Of a DNA stretch of 64,000 nucleotides, positions 44,697-53,601 are shown in pieces (the first letter of the stretch is position 1; every line of letters begins with the position of its first letter). Made by a program: the position numbers and the translations under genes. This DNA is from Rahnella bruchi (GTDB lineage: Bacteria > Pseudomonadota > Gammaproteobacteria > Enterobacterales > Enterobacteriaceae). The stretch lies in NCBI RefSeq assembly GCF_003614975.1, contig NZ_QZWI01000007.1, positions 1 to 64,000 of the forward strand, read 5' to 3'. The notes below the pieces were generated by a model. It was given only the letters and a program-made list of their open reading frames with translations. It was not told where the DNA came from and ran no database searches.

Positions 44697-44777
44697 ATGC
44701 TGCGCCGCTACCTGTTCGAAATCACCCTGTGCTCTCTGATCCTCTGCGGTCTGATCACCCTGTTCTTCTACTTCTGA
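44697..44777 (+). CDS. ydgU: Small membrane protein YdgU
   Basis: A 26-residue frame (MLRRYLFEITLCSLILCGLI then TLFFYF) that is one hydrophobic helix after a short basic start. In E. coli the order asr-ydgU-ydgD is conserved, and YdgU is a single-helix protein of about this size. The order here is the same: asr upstream, ydgD downstream. GGAAG is very close to the ATG and GAGG is 12 bases upstream, so the start could be slightly different. Confidence 0.7.
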   Translation: MLRRYLFEITLCSLILCGLITLFFYF

Positions 44778-44915
44778 AGTATCCCGGATGACGCCCGTCA
44801 TCTCCTCAAAAGATTGAGTTATCAGACAAATCTATCCAACACGAAAGATAACCGTCTATAATCGTTCCATAATAACTGGTTATCGGGTTCTCCCTGTTTT
44901 CAAGGTCAGAATGTT

Positions 44916-45791
44916 ATGCGCATCGCGTTACCGCTTTTTTTGTGCTTTTTCTGTTTTACTGCCAGTCCTCTTGTTCATGCAGATTCTCCGGATGACGCAG
45001 ACAGCGACGCACCTTCAATCAGCTTAAAAGAAAAAACTGCCCTGTTCTTCGGACACGATCAGCGAACTCAGGTCGCCGCAGCGGCGCGCTGGCCATGGCA
45101 AGCCATCGGACAGATTGAAACCGAAAGCGGTAATTTATGTACCGCCACCCTGATTTCCAAACATCTGGTCCTTACTGCCGGTCACTGTGTTCTTGCGCCT
45201 CCGGGCAAAATCGACAAAGTGATTGCCCTGCGTTTTATTTCCCACAATCAAAAATGGCGTTATCAGATAACGGCCCTGCAAACGCTGGTGGATCCAAAAC
45301 TCGGTAAGAAGCTTAAAGCCGATGGCGATGGCTGGATTGTTCCGCCGAAAGCGGCTCCGTTCGATTTCGCGCTGGTCCGCCTGACGGATGAAAAACTGGC
45401 GCTGCCGATCAAACCCCTGCCACTGTGGGAAGGTTCACGCGACGATCTGACTGCGGTGCTCAAGCAGGAAGGCCGGAAAGTGACGCAGGCGGGTTATCCG
45501 GAAGATCATCTCGACGATTTATACGTGCATCAGGATTGCCTGGTGACGGGCTGGGCGCAACCGGGCGTATTATCGCACCGTTGCGACACGCTGCCAGGCG
45601 ACAGCGGTTCGCCGTTATTGCTTAAAAATGCTGACGGCTGGTCTCTGGTTGCCATTCAAAGTTCCGCGCCTGCCGCACAGGACAGGTATCTGGCCGACAA
45701 CCGTGCGCTGGCAGTTCCGGCAATTCGAGACGCGCTGAACACCCTGTCGTCCGGTGTGATCAGCGGCAGTTCTCCGGCACCCGCACAGTAA
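44916..45791 (+). CDS. ydgD: YdgD, secreted trypsin-like serine protease homolog
   Basis: 291 residues. Signal peptide to about residue 22 (SPLVHA). The chymotrypsin-fold triad is complete: H90 in TAGHC, D150 in PFDFALVRL, and S230 in PGDSGSP, with C91 beside the catalytic His. So it should be active, likely in the periplasm. Orthologous position to E. coli ydgD (after asr-ydgU). Some relatives of YdgD process or respond to envelope and acid stress, but the substrate is unknown. Ends at a strong terminator shared with hrpA. Confidence 0.9.
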   Translation: MRIALPLFLCFFCFTASPLVHADSPDDADSDAPSISLKEKTALFFGHDQRTQVAAAARWPWQAIGQIETESGNLCTATLISKHLVLTAGHCVLAPPGKIDKVIALRFISHNQKWRYQITALQTLVDPKLGKKLKADGDGWIVPPKAAPFDFALVRLTDEKLALPIKPLPLWEGSRDDLTAVLKQEGRKVTQAGYPEDHLDDLYVHQDCLVTGWAQPGVLSHRCDTLPGDSGSPLLLKNADGWSLVAIQSSAPAAQDRYLADNRALAVPAIRDALNTLSSGVISGSSPAPAQ

Positions 45792-45817
45792 GTATTCAAT
45801 TCACCGTTTCAGAGCAT

Positions 45818-45852
45818 AAAAAAAACCGCCTTAATGTATAAGGCGGTTTTTT
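45818..45852. terminator. Bidirectional terminator between ydgD and hrpA
   Basis: A-run and ACCGCCTTA with TAAGGCGGT and a T-run: perfect stem with a short loop, lying between the convergent ydgD and hrpA ends. Confidence 0.9.
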
Positions 45853-45867
45853 AATGTGGACAACCGG

Positions 45868-48800
45868 TTAAACCAGCTGTTCCATGGTCTGCAAAATGCG
45901 TTTATCCGAGATAGGATATGGCGTGCCGAGTTGCTGTGCGAAGTAGCTGACGCGCAGTTCTTCAATCATCCACCGCACTTCTTTGACTTCCTCACTTTGC
46001 TGACGAACCGGCGGCAGTTTGTTAAACCACTGCTGCCATTGTCTCTGGATGTTTTCGACTTTCAGCATCTGCGCACGGTCGCGGTGCGGATCCATCGCCA
46101 GTTTATCCATCCGGCGTTCAATCGCCTGCAAATACCGCAGGGTATCCGGCAGACGTTTCCAGCCGTTTTGCGTCACGAAACCGCGATAAATCAGTCCGGA
46201 CATTTGCGCTTTAATATCCGAAAGCGCCAGCGCCATGGTGATATCTATCCGCCCTTTCAGCCGCTTGTTGATGCTGAAAACGGTAGTCAGTATTTGCTCC
46301 ACCTGAATCGCAATCTGTACCACCGTATCATTGAGGTTGGCACGCACATGCTCATGCAGTTTCGCAAAATCTTCCTCACGCCACACCAGCCCGCCGGATT
46401 CGGCGATCAGTTTATCGATACCGCAGGAAATGCAGTCGTCGATCAAGTCCAGTACTTTGCCGTACGGGTTAAAATACAACCCCAGTTTGGCTTTATTCGG
46501 CAACTTCTCGTGCAGATATTTAACCGGCGAAGGAATATTTAGCAACAGCAAACGCCGCATCCCGCCGAGCATCGCCTGTTGCTGTTCCAGCTCACTGTCA
46601 AACAGGCGGATCGCCACGCTGTCTTTCTCATCGACAATCGCAGGATATGCTTTCACTTCATAGCCGCCGCGCTTTTGCTCATAGCGTTCCGGTAAAGTCC
46701 CGAAGCTCCAGACATGCAGATCGCGCTGCTCGATACCGTCATCTGCAACCGCAGAAAGCGTTTGCTGAACCTGCTCTTTCAGACCGGATTTCAGGGCCAG
46801 CAGGTCTTTGCCTTCACGCAGCGTTTTATTTTTGTCGTCAACGATGCGGAAGGTCATTTTAAGATGATCGGGCACCTGGTCCAGCTGCCAGTCTTCACGT
46901 GACACCGTCACGCCGCTCATCTTACGTAGCTCTTTTTCCATCGCATCGAGCAATGGCATTTCGAACGGTTTGATGCGCCCGAGTAAAGCATCGGCGTAAT
47001 TCGGTGCCGGGACAAAATTGCGGCGAACCGGTTTTGGCAGCGATTTAATCAGTGCCATAATCAGGTCGCGACGAATGCCAGGGATCTGCCAGTCAAAACC
47101 TTCTTCAGTCACCTGATTAAGCAGCGGCAGCGGAATATGCACGGTCACGCCGTCGGCGTCCGTACCCGGTTCAAACTGGTAAGTGACGCGCAGTTTGAGA
47201 TTGCCCTGATGCCAGAAATTCGGGTAATCGTGGGCGCTGATATTGCCCGCGCCCTCTTTTATCAGCATGCTTTTTTCAAAGTTCAGGCTGTCCTGCGGCT
47301 GTTTTTTCCACCAGGTGTCAAAATGACGCGCAGAAACGACTTCCTGCCCGATGCGTTGCTCGTAGAACAGGAACAACGTTTCGTCGTCGACCAGAATATC
47401 GCGGCGACGGGATTTGTGTTCCAGTTCCTCGACTTCGGTGCGCAGGCGTAAATTAGCGCGGAAGAACGCGTGGCGCGTCTGCCAGTCGCCTTCGACCAGT
47501 GCATGACGGATAAACAGCTCGCGCGACACCACGGGATCAATCGTGCCGTAGTTCACCCGACGGGCAGCCACGATCGGCAGGCCGTACAGCGTGACTTTTT
47601 CCGTCGCCATTACGGCGCCCTGTGCTTTTTCCCAGTGCGGTTCGCTGTAACTGCTTTTCGCCAGATGCTGTGCCAGCGGCTCAATCCATTCCGGTTCGAT
47701 ACGTGCGGCAATGCGTCCCCACAGGCGGCTGGTTTCCACCAGTTCGGCGACCATCACCCATTTAGGCGATTTTTTGAATAATCCGGAGCCCGGAAATACG
47801 GCAAAGCGCGCATTGCGTGCACCGGTATACTCCTGTTTATCCACATCCTTCTGGCCGATATGCGAAAGCAAACCGGTCAGCAGCGAGCAGTGAACTTCAC
47901 GATATTCAGCCGGTTCGCTGTTCACCGGCAGACCGAGTTCTTTCACCACCTGACGCAGCTGGGTATAGATGTCCTGCCATTCACGCACGCGCAGATAATT
48001 AAGGTAATCGCTGCGACATAACTTGCGAAACTGCGCCGACGACAGCTCTTTCTGCTGCACTTTCAGGTGGTCCCACAGGTTCACGAACGCCAGGAAATCG
48101 GAATCTTTGTCGGCAAAACGGCGATGTTTTTCATCTGACGCCTGCTGTTTGTCCATCGGACGTTCGCGCGGATCCTGAATCGACAGCGCCGAAGTGATGA
48201 TCATCACTTCCCGCATACAGCCATTTTTCTGCGCTTCCAGCACCATACGCGCCAGACGCGGATCCACCGGCAACTGCGCCAGCTGGCGGCCCAGCGGCGT
48301 CAGCGTATAACGGCCATCGACAGCATTATTAATGGCATTCAGTTCTTCGAGAAGGCGCACACCGTCCTGAATATTGCGTTTATCCGGCGCTTCCACAAAC
48401 GGGAATGCGCCGATATCGCCCAGCCCCAGCGACGTCATTTGCAAAATAACGGAAGCCAGATTAGTACGCAGAATTTCAGGATCGGTAAATTCCGGACGTG
48501 ACAGGAAATCCTGTTCCGAATAAAGACGGATACAGATACCTTCGGATACACGACCGCAGCGCCCTTTACGCTGGTTGGCCGACGCCTGGGATACCGGTTC
48601 AATCGGCAAACGCTGTACTTTAGTGCGGAAACTGTAGCGGCTGATGCGCGCGGTACCGGGGTCAATCACATATTTAATGCCCGGCACGGTCAGCGAGGTT
48701 TCGGCAACGTTGGTCGCCAGCACGATACGACGGCCAGAATGCGACTGGAACACGCGGTTCTGCTCGCTGTTCGACAGACGTGCGTACAGCGGCAAAATCT

Positions 48801-49764
48801 CAGTATGCGGCAGTTCCAGACGGTTCAGCGCATCGGCGGTATCACGAATTTCACGCTCACCGCTCATGAAAATCAGGATGTCGCCCATGCTTTCGCGGCC
48901 AAGCTCATCAACCGCATCAAAAATTGCCTGCAACTGATCGCGATCGACATCGTCGGCGTCATCGACAATCGGGCGATAACGTACGTCAACCGGATACGTC
49001 CGGCCTGAGACTTCAATGATCGGTGCATTATTGAAATGGCGCGAGAAGCGCTGAGGATCGATAGTCGCCGAGGTAATAATGACTTTCAGATCCGGACGCT
49101 TTGGCAGCAGCTGACGCAAATAACCGAGGATAAAGTCGATATTAAGGCTGCGTTCATGCGCTTCATCGATGATCAGCGTGTCGTATTGCATCAGCATGCG
49201 ATCCTGCTGGATCTCCGCCAGCAGAATACCGTCGGTCATCAGTTTAACGAGAGTGTTTTCACTGACCTGATCGTTAAAGCGAACTTTATACCCGACCGTA
49301 TTACCGAGCGTGGTATCCAGCTCATCGGCAATACGGTTAGCGACGGTACGCGCCGCCAGACGACGCGGCTGGGTATGGCCAATGACGCCTTTGATACCGC
49401 GACCGAGTTCCATACAGATTTTCGGGATCTGCGTGGTTTTACCGGAGCCGGTTTCACCCGCCACAATCACCACCTGATGGTCACGGATGGCGTTAAAGAT
49501 GTCTTCTTTCTTCTGGCTGACCGGCAGGTTTTGCGGATAGCTGATTTTTGGCCGTGACGCTTCACGGGCGCTGACTTTTTTCAGGCTCTCGGTGATGGCA
49601 GTCTGGATTTCAGCACTTAACGCGTCGAGTGCTTCGGGTTTATCAATCTTTCTGGCACCCTGCAAACGGCGTTGCAGGCGTTGCCGGTCACGTAGCATCA
49701 GCCCGTCTAATTGCGCCGATAATGCCGCGAGCGGTGATTTCACGTTCACAATTCCTTGTTGCAT
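45868..49764 (-). CDS. hrpA: ATP-dependent RNA helicase HrpA
   Basis: 1298 residues, full length for HrpA (about 1300), a DEAH-box RNA helicase that in E. coli acts on messenger RNA, fimbrial transcripts and stalled or colliding ribosomes. Walker A GETGSGKTT (103-111), motif II DEAH, motif III SAT, and motif VI QRKGRCGR are intact. The long C-terminal DUF3418-type region ends with WMIEELRVSYFAQQLGTPYPISDKRIL, matching E. coli nearly word for word. It is divergent from azoR, the same order as in E. coli. Confidence 0.97.
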   Translation of the reverse strand: MQQGIVNVKSPLAALSAQLDGLMLRDRQRLQRRLQGARKIDKPEALDALSAEIQTAITESLKKVSAREASRPKISYPQNLPVSQKKEDIFNAIRDHQVVIVAGETGSGKTTQIPKICMELGRGIKGVIGHTQPRRLAARTVANRIADELDTTLGNTVGYKVRFNDQVSENTLVKLMTDGILLAEIQQDRMLMQYDTLIIDEAHERSLNIDFILGYLRQLLPKRPDLKVIITSATIDPQRFSRHFNNAPIIEVSGRTYPVDVRYRPIVDDADDVDRDQLQAIFDAVDELGRESMGDILIFMSGEREIRDTADALNRLELPHTEILPLYARLSNSEQNRVFQSHSGRRIVLATNVAETSLTVPGIKYVIDPGTARISRYSFRTKVQRLPIEPVSQASANQRKGRCGRVSEGICIRLYSEQDFLSRPEFTDPEILRTNLASVILQMTSLGLGDIGAFPFVEAPDKRNIQDGVRLLEELNAINNAVDGRYTLTPLGRQLAQLPVDPRLARMVLEAQKNGCMREVMIITSALSIQDPRERPMDKQQASDEKHRRFADKDSDFLAFVNLWDHLKVQQKELSSAQFRKLCRSDYLNYLRVREWQDIYTQLRQVVKELGLPVNSEPAEYREVHCSLLTGLLSHIGQKDVDKQEYTGARNARFAVFPGSGLFKKSPKWVMVAELVETSRLWGRIAARIEPEWIEPLAQHLAKSSYSEPHWEKAQGAVMATEKVTLYGLPIVAARRVNYGTIDPVVSRELFIRHALVEGDWQTRHAFFRANLRLRTEVEELEHKSRRRDILVDDETLFLFYEQRIGQEVVSARHFDTWWKKQPQDSLNFEKSMLIKEGAGNISAHDYPNFWHQGNLKLRVTYQFEPGTDADGVTVHIPLPLLNQVTEEGFDWQIPGIRRDLIMALIKSLPKPVRRNFVPAPNYADALLGRIKPFEMPLLDAMEKELRKMSGVTVSREDWQLDQVPDHLKMTFRIVDDKNKTLREGKDLLALKSGLKEQVQQTLSAVADDGIEQRDLHVWSFGTLPERYEQKRGGYEVKAYPAIVDEKDSVAIRLFDSELEQQQAMLGGMRRLLLLNIPSPVKYLHEKLPNKAKLGLYFNPYGKVLDLIDDCISCGIDKLIAESGGLVWREEDFAKLHEHVRANLNDTVVQIAIQVEQILTTVFSINKRLKGRIDITMALALSDIKAQMSGLIYRGFVTQNGWKRLPDTLRYLQAIERRMDKLAMDPHRDRAQMLKVENIQRQWQQWFNKLPPVRQQSEEVKEVRWMIEELRVSYFAQQLGTPYPISDKRILQTMEQLV

Positions 49765-49975
49765 GTCAGCCGGAGGGCAGTACTTCTGCGCCTGCTGAAT
49801 CTGAATGGGTGATGAGGAAGGTTCATGCCTTGCCTGCTTGCGTCTATGTTAACACAAGGTATTGAAGATGCTGAAAACGGGTAATTCAGTGACTTGATTT
49901 CAAGTTGTTCAAAAAAATCGATGAAAGGTCTCTAAATATTGCGCTATCACTGCATAAGCTTTCTGAATAAAGTAA

Positions 49976-50665
<690 letters not shown>

Positions 50666-50744
50666 TTGCAGTTATCACAATCTGAGCAACCATTCACTTA
50701 AGAATCTGTTCGCTCCGCTCAGATGACGTTGTGATAAAACGATT

Positions 50745-50769
50745 GCGCGCCGAGAGGCGCGCTTTTTTT
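50745..50769 (+). terminator. Terminator of azoR
   Basis: GCGCGCC, GAGA loop, GGCGCGC, then TTTTTTT. It abuts the stop of the convergent lipoprotein gene at 50772. Confidence 0.95.
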
Positions 50770-50771
50770 AT

Positions 50772-51188
50772 TTATTGAAAACTTATGTTCTTAGATTTAT
50801 CGCTACTTTCCCAGACGATAAACGATGCCGAATAATAATCCGGACTATAATCACTTGCGGCTCTGTCAGTATCCTCAGTGAAGCCCAGAGTAATATGATA
50901 AGCATAACCTGTTTCAAACTTATAACCGAACAATGGCATGCAGGTGTCTTTTTTTATTACTTTATAATCTTCTACATTATTAAATTGCTGCGTAAAACCT
51001 GGCGGTTCTCCCCATTGTTCAATATGAAGTGATTTAAGCTTTTGTTTTTCCGTTCGCCCCGGCGTGAGCAGGCAAAGTGCATCTCCGGTAAAAAAGGCGT
51101 GTGTTTCAGAGGGAATGGTTGACGTAGAACTTGAAATGCATCCTGACAGTGAGAAAGATAGCACTACAAGGGTGATTTTTTTAAGCAT
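50772..51188 (-). CDS. Putative T6SS immunity lipoprotein, copy 1
   Basis: 138 residues from ATG 51188 (AAGGA at 7 bases; a longer frame to 51215 lacks a site). Signal with lipobox LSGC (Cys17), so a lipoprotein; no Asp at +2, which favours outer-membrane sorting. The body shares most motifs with the next gene: LCLLTPGRTEKQKL, VIKKDTCMPLFGYKFETGYAYHI and SFIVWESSDK; two conserved cysteines. The position after a Hcp and a toxin-like gene, with low GC, fits a periplasmic immunity protein. The role is inferred from context and remembered naming of similar lipoproteins; it is not shown by sequence. Confidence 0.65.
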   Translation of the reverse strand: MLKKITLVVLSFSLSGCISSSTSTIPSETHAFFTGDALCLLTPGRTEKQKLKSLHIEQWGEPPGFTQQFNNVEDYKVIKKDTCMPLFGYKFETGYAYHITLGFTEDTDRAASDYSPDYYSASFIVWESSDKSKNISFQ

Positions 51189-51221
51189 TATCAATTCCTT
51201 TGATGAATTCATCACGCAAAT

Positions 51222-51638
51222 TTAAAGATATGAAATCCGTTTATCTTTCTTACTAGTTTCCCAGATAACAAAAGATGTGGTGTAATTATTAGTATAAAAA
51301 TTACTTTCATCCCGCTCCGGATCTTTAGTTAAATATATAGAGACATTATAAGCACTTCCGACTTCAAATTTATATCCAAACGTAGGTATGCAAGTGTCTT
51401 TTTTTATTGTGATATATTCATCTTCGCTTTTAAAAAACGTTGAAGAACCCGGTGACTCCCCCACTTTTTCAACGGACATACCGATTAATTTTTGTTTTTC
51501 TGTTCGTCCTGGAGTCGTCAGACAAAAATCCCCGCCAACAAAAGATGCCTCCGCATCAGCTGAAGGAGTAAAATGGTCCCCTAAAAAACATCCGGAAAGT
51601 GATAGTGCCAAATAAACAACAACAGTTTTTTTTATCAT
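51222..51638 (-). CDS. Putative T6SS immunity lipoprotein, copy 2
   Basis: 138 residues; lipobox LSGC (Cys17) after MIKKTVVVYLALS. It is a paralog of the next gene downstream: CLTTPGRTEKQKL, TIKKDTCIPTFGYKFEVGSAYNV and SFVIWETSKKDKRIS align with it throughout (roughly 45% identical by eye). It starts 11 bases after the stop of the zincin-like gene, so it is the first immunity candidate translated. Low GC and rare-codon use contrast with the neighbouring chromosome. Confidence 0.65.
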   Translation of the reverse strand: MIKKTVVVYLALSLSGCFLGDHFTPSADAEASFVGGDFCLTTPGRTEKQKLIGMSVEKVGESPGSSTFFKSEDEYITIKKDTCIPTFGYKFEVGSAYNVSIYLTKDPERDESNFYTNNYTTSFVIWETSKKDKRISYL

Positions 51639-51649
51639 TATTGAGTCCT

Positions 51650-52243
51650 TCAGTAACTTGGGAAATCGGTTAAGATTAATTTATAATATGATAATACGCT
51701 ATCTAATTCATCACCCTTATAATTTCGATGCGGATTGTAATACCATTTAGACTCTCCAAAATTCACCAGAAAAAAATAATCGGCAACTATGGACGCTTGT
51801 TGCTCCATTGAGTATTCATTCAGTCTTGTTTTTCCTTCAAAATTATAATGATAATCAACGGCCCAACTCATACTCCCTCTCAGCTTTACCCACATGCCAT
51901 TTTGGTACTGCCAGACATGTGTCATTTCATGGATGAATAGGTGCCTGAGAGGAGGGCTTGCAGTTGAAAAATCATCTTGATAATTCTCCCCTCGAAAATA
52001 GAGCTCACCATCTGGTGTCATTGCTACATATTCATTTTGCAACCCAAATGGCAGATAACTGCCTAAATGGATCCACACTCTGCTGTAGTCGATATAACTG
52101 CCAAAGACTTTACGGGCGAGTGCTATCTCGCCTATCGTTAATCTTCTTACCTGCCCCCCCGGGTCAGTTTTTCCATTTTCAGCCTTTCCACAACATCCAT
52201 AAATACACTCCCTGTTTTTCCGAATTAAATCGTGTCGCTCCAT
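51650..52243 (-). CDS. HExxH zincin-like protein, probable T6SS effector
   Basis: 197 residues from ATG 52243, which overlaps the hcp stop by 19 bases; a frame to 52282 would add 13 residues. Visible: zinc motif HEMTHVWQYQ (H105-E106-H109) and a downstream E147 in MEQQASIVADYF that could be the third ligand. Three cysteines cluster near the start (CIYGCC). The remainder is unremarkable, with no signal peptide, which fits delivery by Hcp instead of Sec. HExxHxWQ is common in Rhs/VgrG-linked metallopeptidase toxin domains. A peptidase toxin in the target periplasm would explain the lipoprotein immunity genes. Active-site function is inferred. Confidence 0.6.
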   Translation of the reverse strand: MERHDLIRKNRECIYGCCGKAENGKTDPGGQVRRLTIGEIALARKVFGSYIDYSRVWIHLGSYLPFGLQNEYVAMTPDGELYFRGENYQDDFSTASPPLRHLFIHEMTHVWQYQNGMWVKLRGSMSWAVDYHYNFEGKTRLNEYSMEQQASIVADYFFLVNFGESKWYYNPHRNYKGDELDSVLSYYKLILTDFPSY

Positions 52244-52701
52244 ATGCTGTAGCCGGACGTTCCCGCAGTGTGGTGCTTCCATGTGACGGTTTCATAGACG
52301 ACTGAAATCATTTCTTCGGGCTCTTTATCCGGAGCATCCAGTAAATGCGGCGCTCGGATGCTGTGTCGTTCAATCGTTGCCCCTCTGACCTCTACCGTAA
52401 AATGTTTTTCCTGAGCACCGACGGAAGACGTTCTGAAAAAATCAAAAAACAAATCCATTTTTTCATTACTGGCGATGGCCATTCCTATTAATGGCGTCGA
52501 CTTATCAATCAGCTTAATAAAGCTCACCGGTCTGTGTTTTACATTCTGACTTCGCACAATTTCGTGATCAAAATGAAGCACAATAATTTCATCCCGGTGA
52601 GCGCTCTGAAATTTGTTTCCTACGGAGTCATAGGTTGAACATCCTGCGGAAATTAAACCCTGTTTCTGCCCGATTATCTTAACGTAGATTAGATTTGCCA
52701 T
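52225..52701 (-). CDS. hcp: Hcp-family type VI secretion protein (orphan)
   Basis: 158 residues from ATG 52701 (AAGGA at 8 bases). Strong match to the enterobacterial Hcp family: NLIYVKIIGQKQGLISAGCS, TYDSVGNKFQSAHRDEIIVLHFDHEIVR, PVSFIKLIDKSTPLIGMAIAS, EVRGATIERHSIRAPH, SVVYETVTWKHHTAGTSGYS. Hcp forms hexameric rings stacked in the T6SS tube and can carry small effectors in its lumen. No other T6SS component (VgrG, sheath, baseplate) is in the window, so it must use a machine encoded elsewhere. First gene of the four-gene module, which lies between azoR and ydbL. Confidence 0.9.
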   Translation of the reverse strand: MANLIYVKIIGQKQGLISAGCSTYDSVGNKFQSAHRDEIIVLHFDHEIVRSQNVKHRPVSFIKLIDKSTPLIGMAIASNEKMDLFFDFFRTSSVGAQEKHFTVEVRGATIERHSIRAPHLLDAPDKEPEEMISVVYETVTWKHHTAGTSGYSIWSDTI

Positions 52702-52878
52702 TCTCAAATTCCTTTTGATTTATTGATTAATTAACCGAGTTGTGAAATAGCATTCATCACACTAATGTATATTAACTCTGTTAATAATTCTTATATCAGG
52801 AAATTAAGAAGTGCGCTGTTAACTGTTTTGAAAAAGCGATATGAGTATCAGAATAAGAAAATTCAGAAGGGATAAATC

Positions 52879-52906
52879 ATGGGGCGGAATTAATTCCCTG
52901 CCCCAT
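52879..52906 (-). terminator. Hairpin downstream of ydbL
   Basis: ATGGGGC (52879-52885) pairs with GCCCCAT (52900-52906); the loop holds the palindrome GGAATTAATTCC. No T-run follows on the minus strand, so it may be a rho-dependent or attenuated terminator of the ydbH-ynbE-ydbL operon. It lies upstream of hcp. Confidence 0.5.
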
Positions 52907-52924
52907 TAACTAGTATTCGTACTT

Positions 52925-53398
52925 TTATTTCTGCAACCACTGCCCGTTAATGCCACGCACGTACTCGCCTTTTCCGGCTCTGGCGACCAGTTTCTGGCCG
53001 GCGAGTTTTGCGACGTCGTCTGTGCTGACATTATTTTCCTGTGCCACCTGCTGATACTGCTGCTTTCTCGCATCGTTTATGCGGTTAGCCAGCGCAATAG
53101 ATTCGGCATCCTGTTTTAACGATGCCAGATAGCCAGAGAGCGTTTCACCCACGCGCCCCTGCTGTTTCGCTTCATTGAGCGTTAAGGCAAACGCCTGACT
53201 GCAAAACAGTAATCCCCCGGCCAGTAACATTAGACTGCTTCTTTTGATGCTGCTTCTTTTGATGCTGCTTCTTTTGATGCTGCTTCTTTTGATGCTGCTT
53301 CTTTTGATGCTGCTTCTTTTGATGCTGCTTCTTTTGATGCTGCTTCTTTTGATGCTGCTTCTTTTGATGCTGATAGTTTTGGTAAACATTCCAGACAT
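52925..53398 (-). CDS. ydbL: YdbL (DUF1318) periplasmic protein with repeat-expanded signal peptide
   Basis: 157 residues; E. coli YdbL is about 108. Mature part (LTLNEAKQQGRVGETLSGYLASLKQDAES...DVAKLAGQKLVARAGKGEYVRGINGQW) matches E. coli well. The extra length is the N-terminus: MSGMFTKTI, nine perfect SIKRS units, then SLMLLAGGLLFCSQAFA (hydrophobic core and cleavage site). So the basic n-region of the signal peptide is about 55 residues and carries 18 Lys/Arg from the repeats. CTAGGAGTCTGT precedes ATG 53398. YdbL is considered a chaperone-like partner of YnbE in the YdbH-YnbE lipid bridge. Last gene of that operon, 8 bases after the ynbE stop. Confidence 0.9.
   Translation of the reverse strand: MSGMFTKTISIKRSSIKRSSIKRSSIKRSSIKRSSIKRSSIKRSSIKRSSIKRSSLMLLAGGLLFCSQAFALTLNEAKQQGRVGETLSGYLASLKQDAESIALANRINDARKQQYQQVAQENNVSTDDVAKLAGQKLVARAGKGEYVRGINGQWLQK
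53236..53370 (-). repeat. Nine perfect 15-base tandem repeats inside ydbL
   Basis: The unit TGCTTCTTTTGATGC (plus strand) occurs nine times with no difference, filling 135 bases. On the coding strand each unit encodes SIKRS in frame. The repeat is exactly a multiple of three, so gains or losses by slippage keep the reading frame and change the signal peptide charge by two per unit. Confidence 0.97.
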
Positions 53399-53406
53399 AC
53401 AGACTC

Positions 53407-53601
53407 CTAGAACAAATCGCTCTGATTTTTCAGCAGATCTTCGACGTCTTTATCCACTTTGATATGAATTTCATGTTCAATTTTTACATTCATATTGATG
53501 GTGATCGGCTCTTTCGGCGCAGCCAGTTCAATGCGTGGCACGCAGCCGCTGAGCATCACTGTGCAGAGTGCTACGCACAGTCCTGCAACTTGCAGTTTCA
53601 T
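53407..53601 (-). CDS. ynbE: YnbE outer-membrane lipoprotein
   Basis: 64 residues with lipobox LSGC (Cys20) in MKLQVAGLCVALCTVMLSGC. The mature part (PRIELAAPKEPITINMNVKIEHEIHIKVDKDVEDLL) matches E. coli YnbE. YnbE stacks with the C-terminal end of YdbH to form a bridge between the inner and outer membranes for phospholipid transport. The ATG overlaps the ydbH stop by ATGA; ydbL begins 8 bases downstream. Confidence 0.93.
   Translation of the reverse strand: MKLQVAGLCVALCTVMLSGCVPRIELAAPKEPITINMNVKIEHEIHIKVDKDVEDLLKNQSDLF

Noticed and set aside
44505-44801. 98-codon minus-strand frame across the asr end and ydgU
   Set aside because: It crosses the asr terminator and has acidic/Gln-rich composition typical of an antisense frame.
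53236-53370. CRISPR-like array
   Set aside because: The 15-bp units are directly adjacent with no spacers and are in frame within ydbL.
53244-53462. Leucine/methionine repeat frame opposite ydbL
   Set aside because: It is the antisense reading of the 15-bp repeat array; ydbL on the other strand is a recognised gene.
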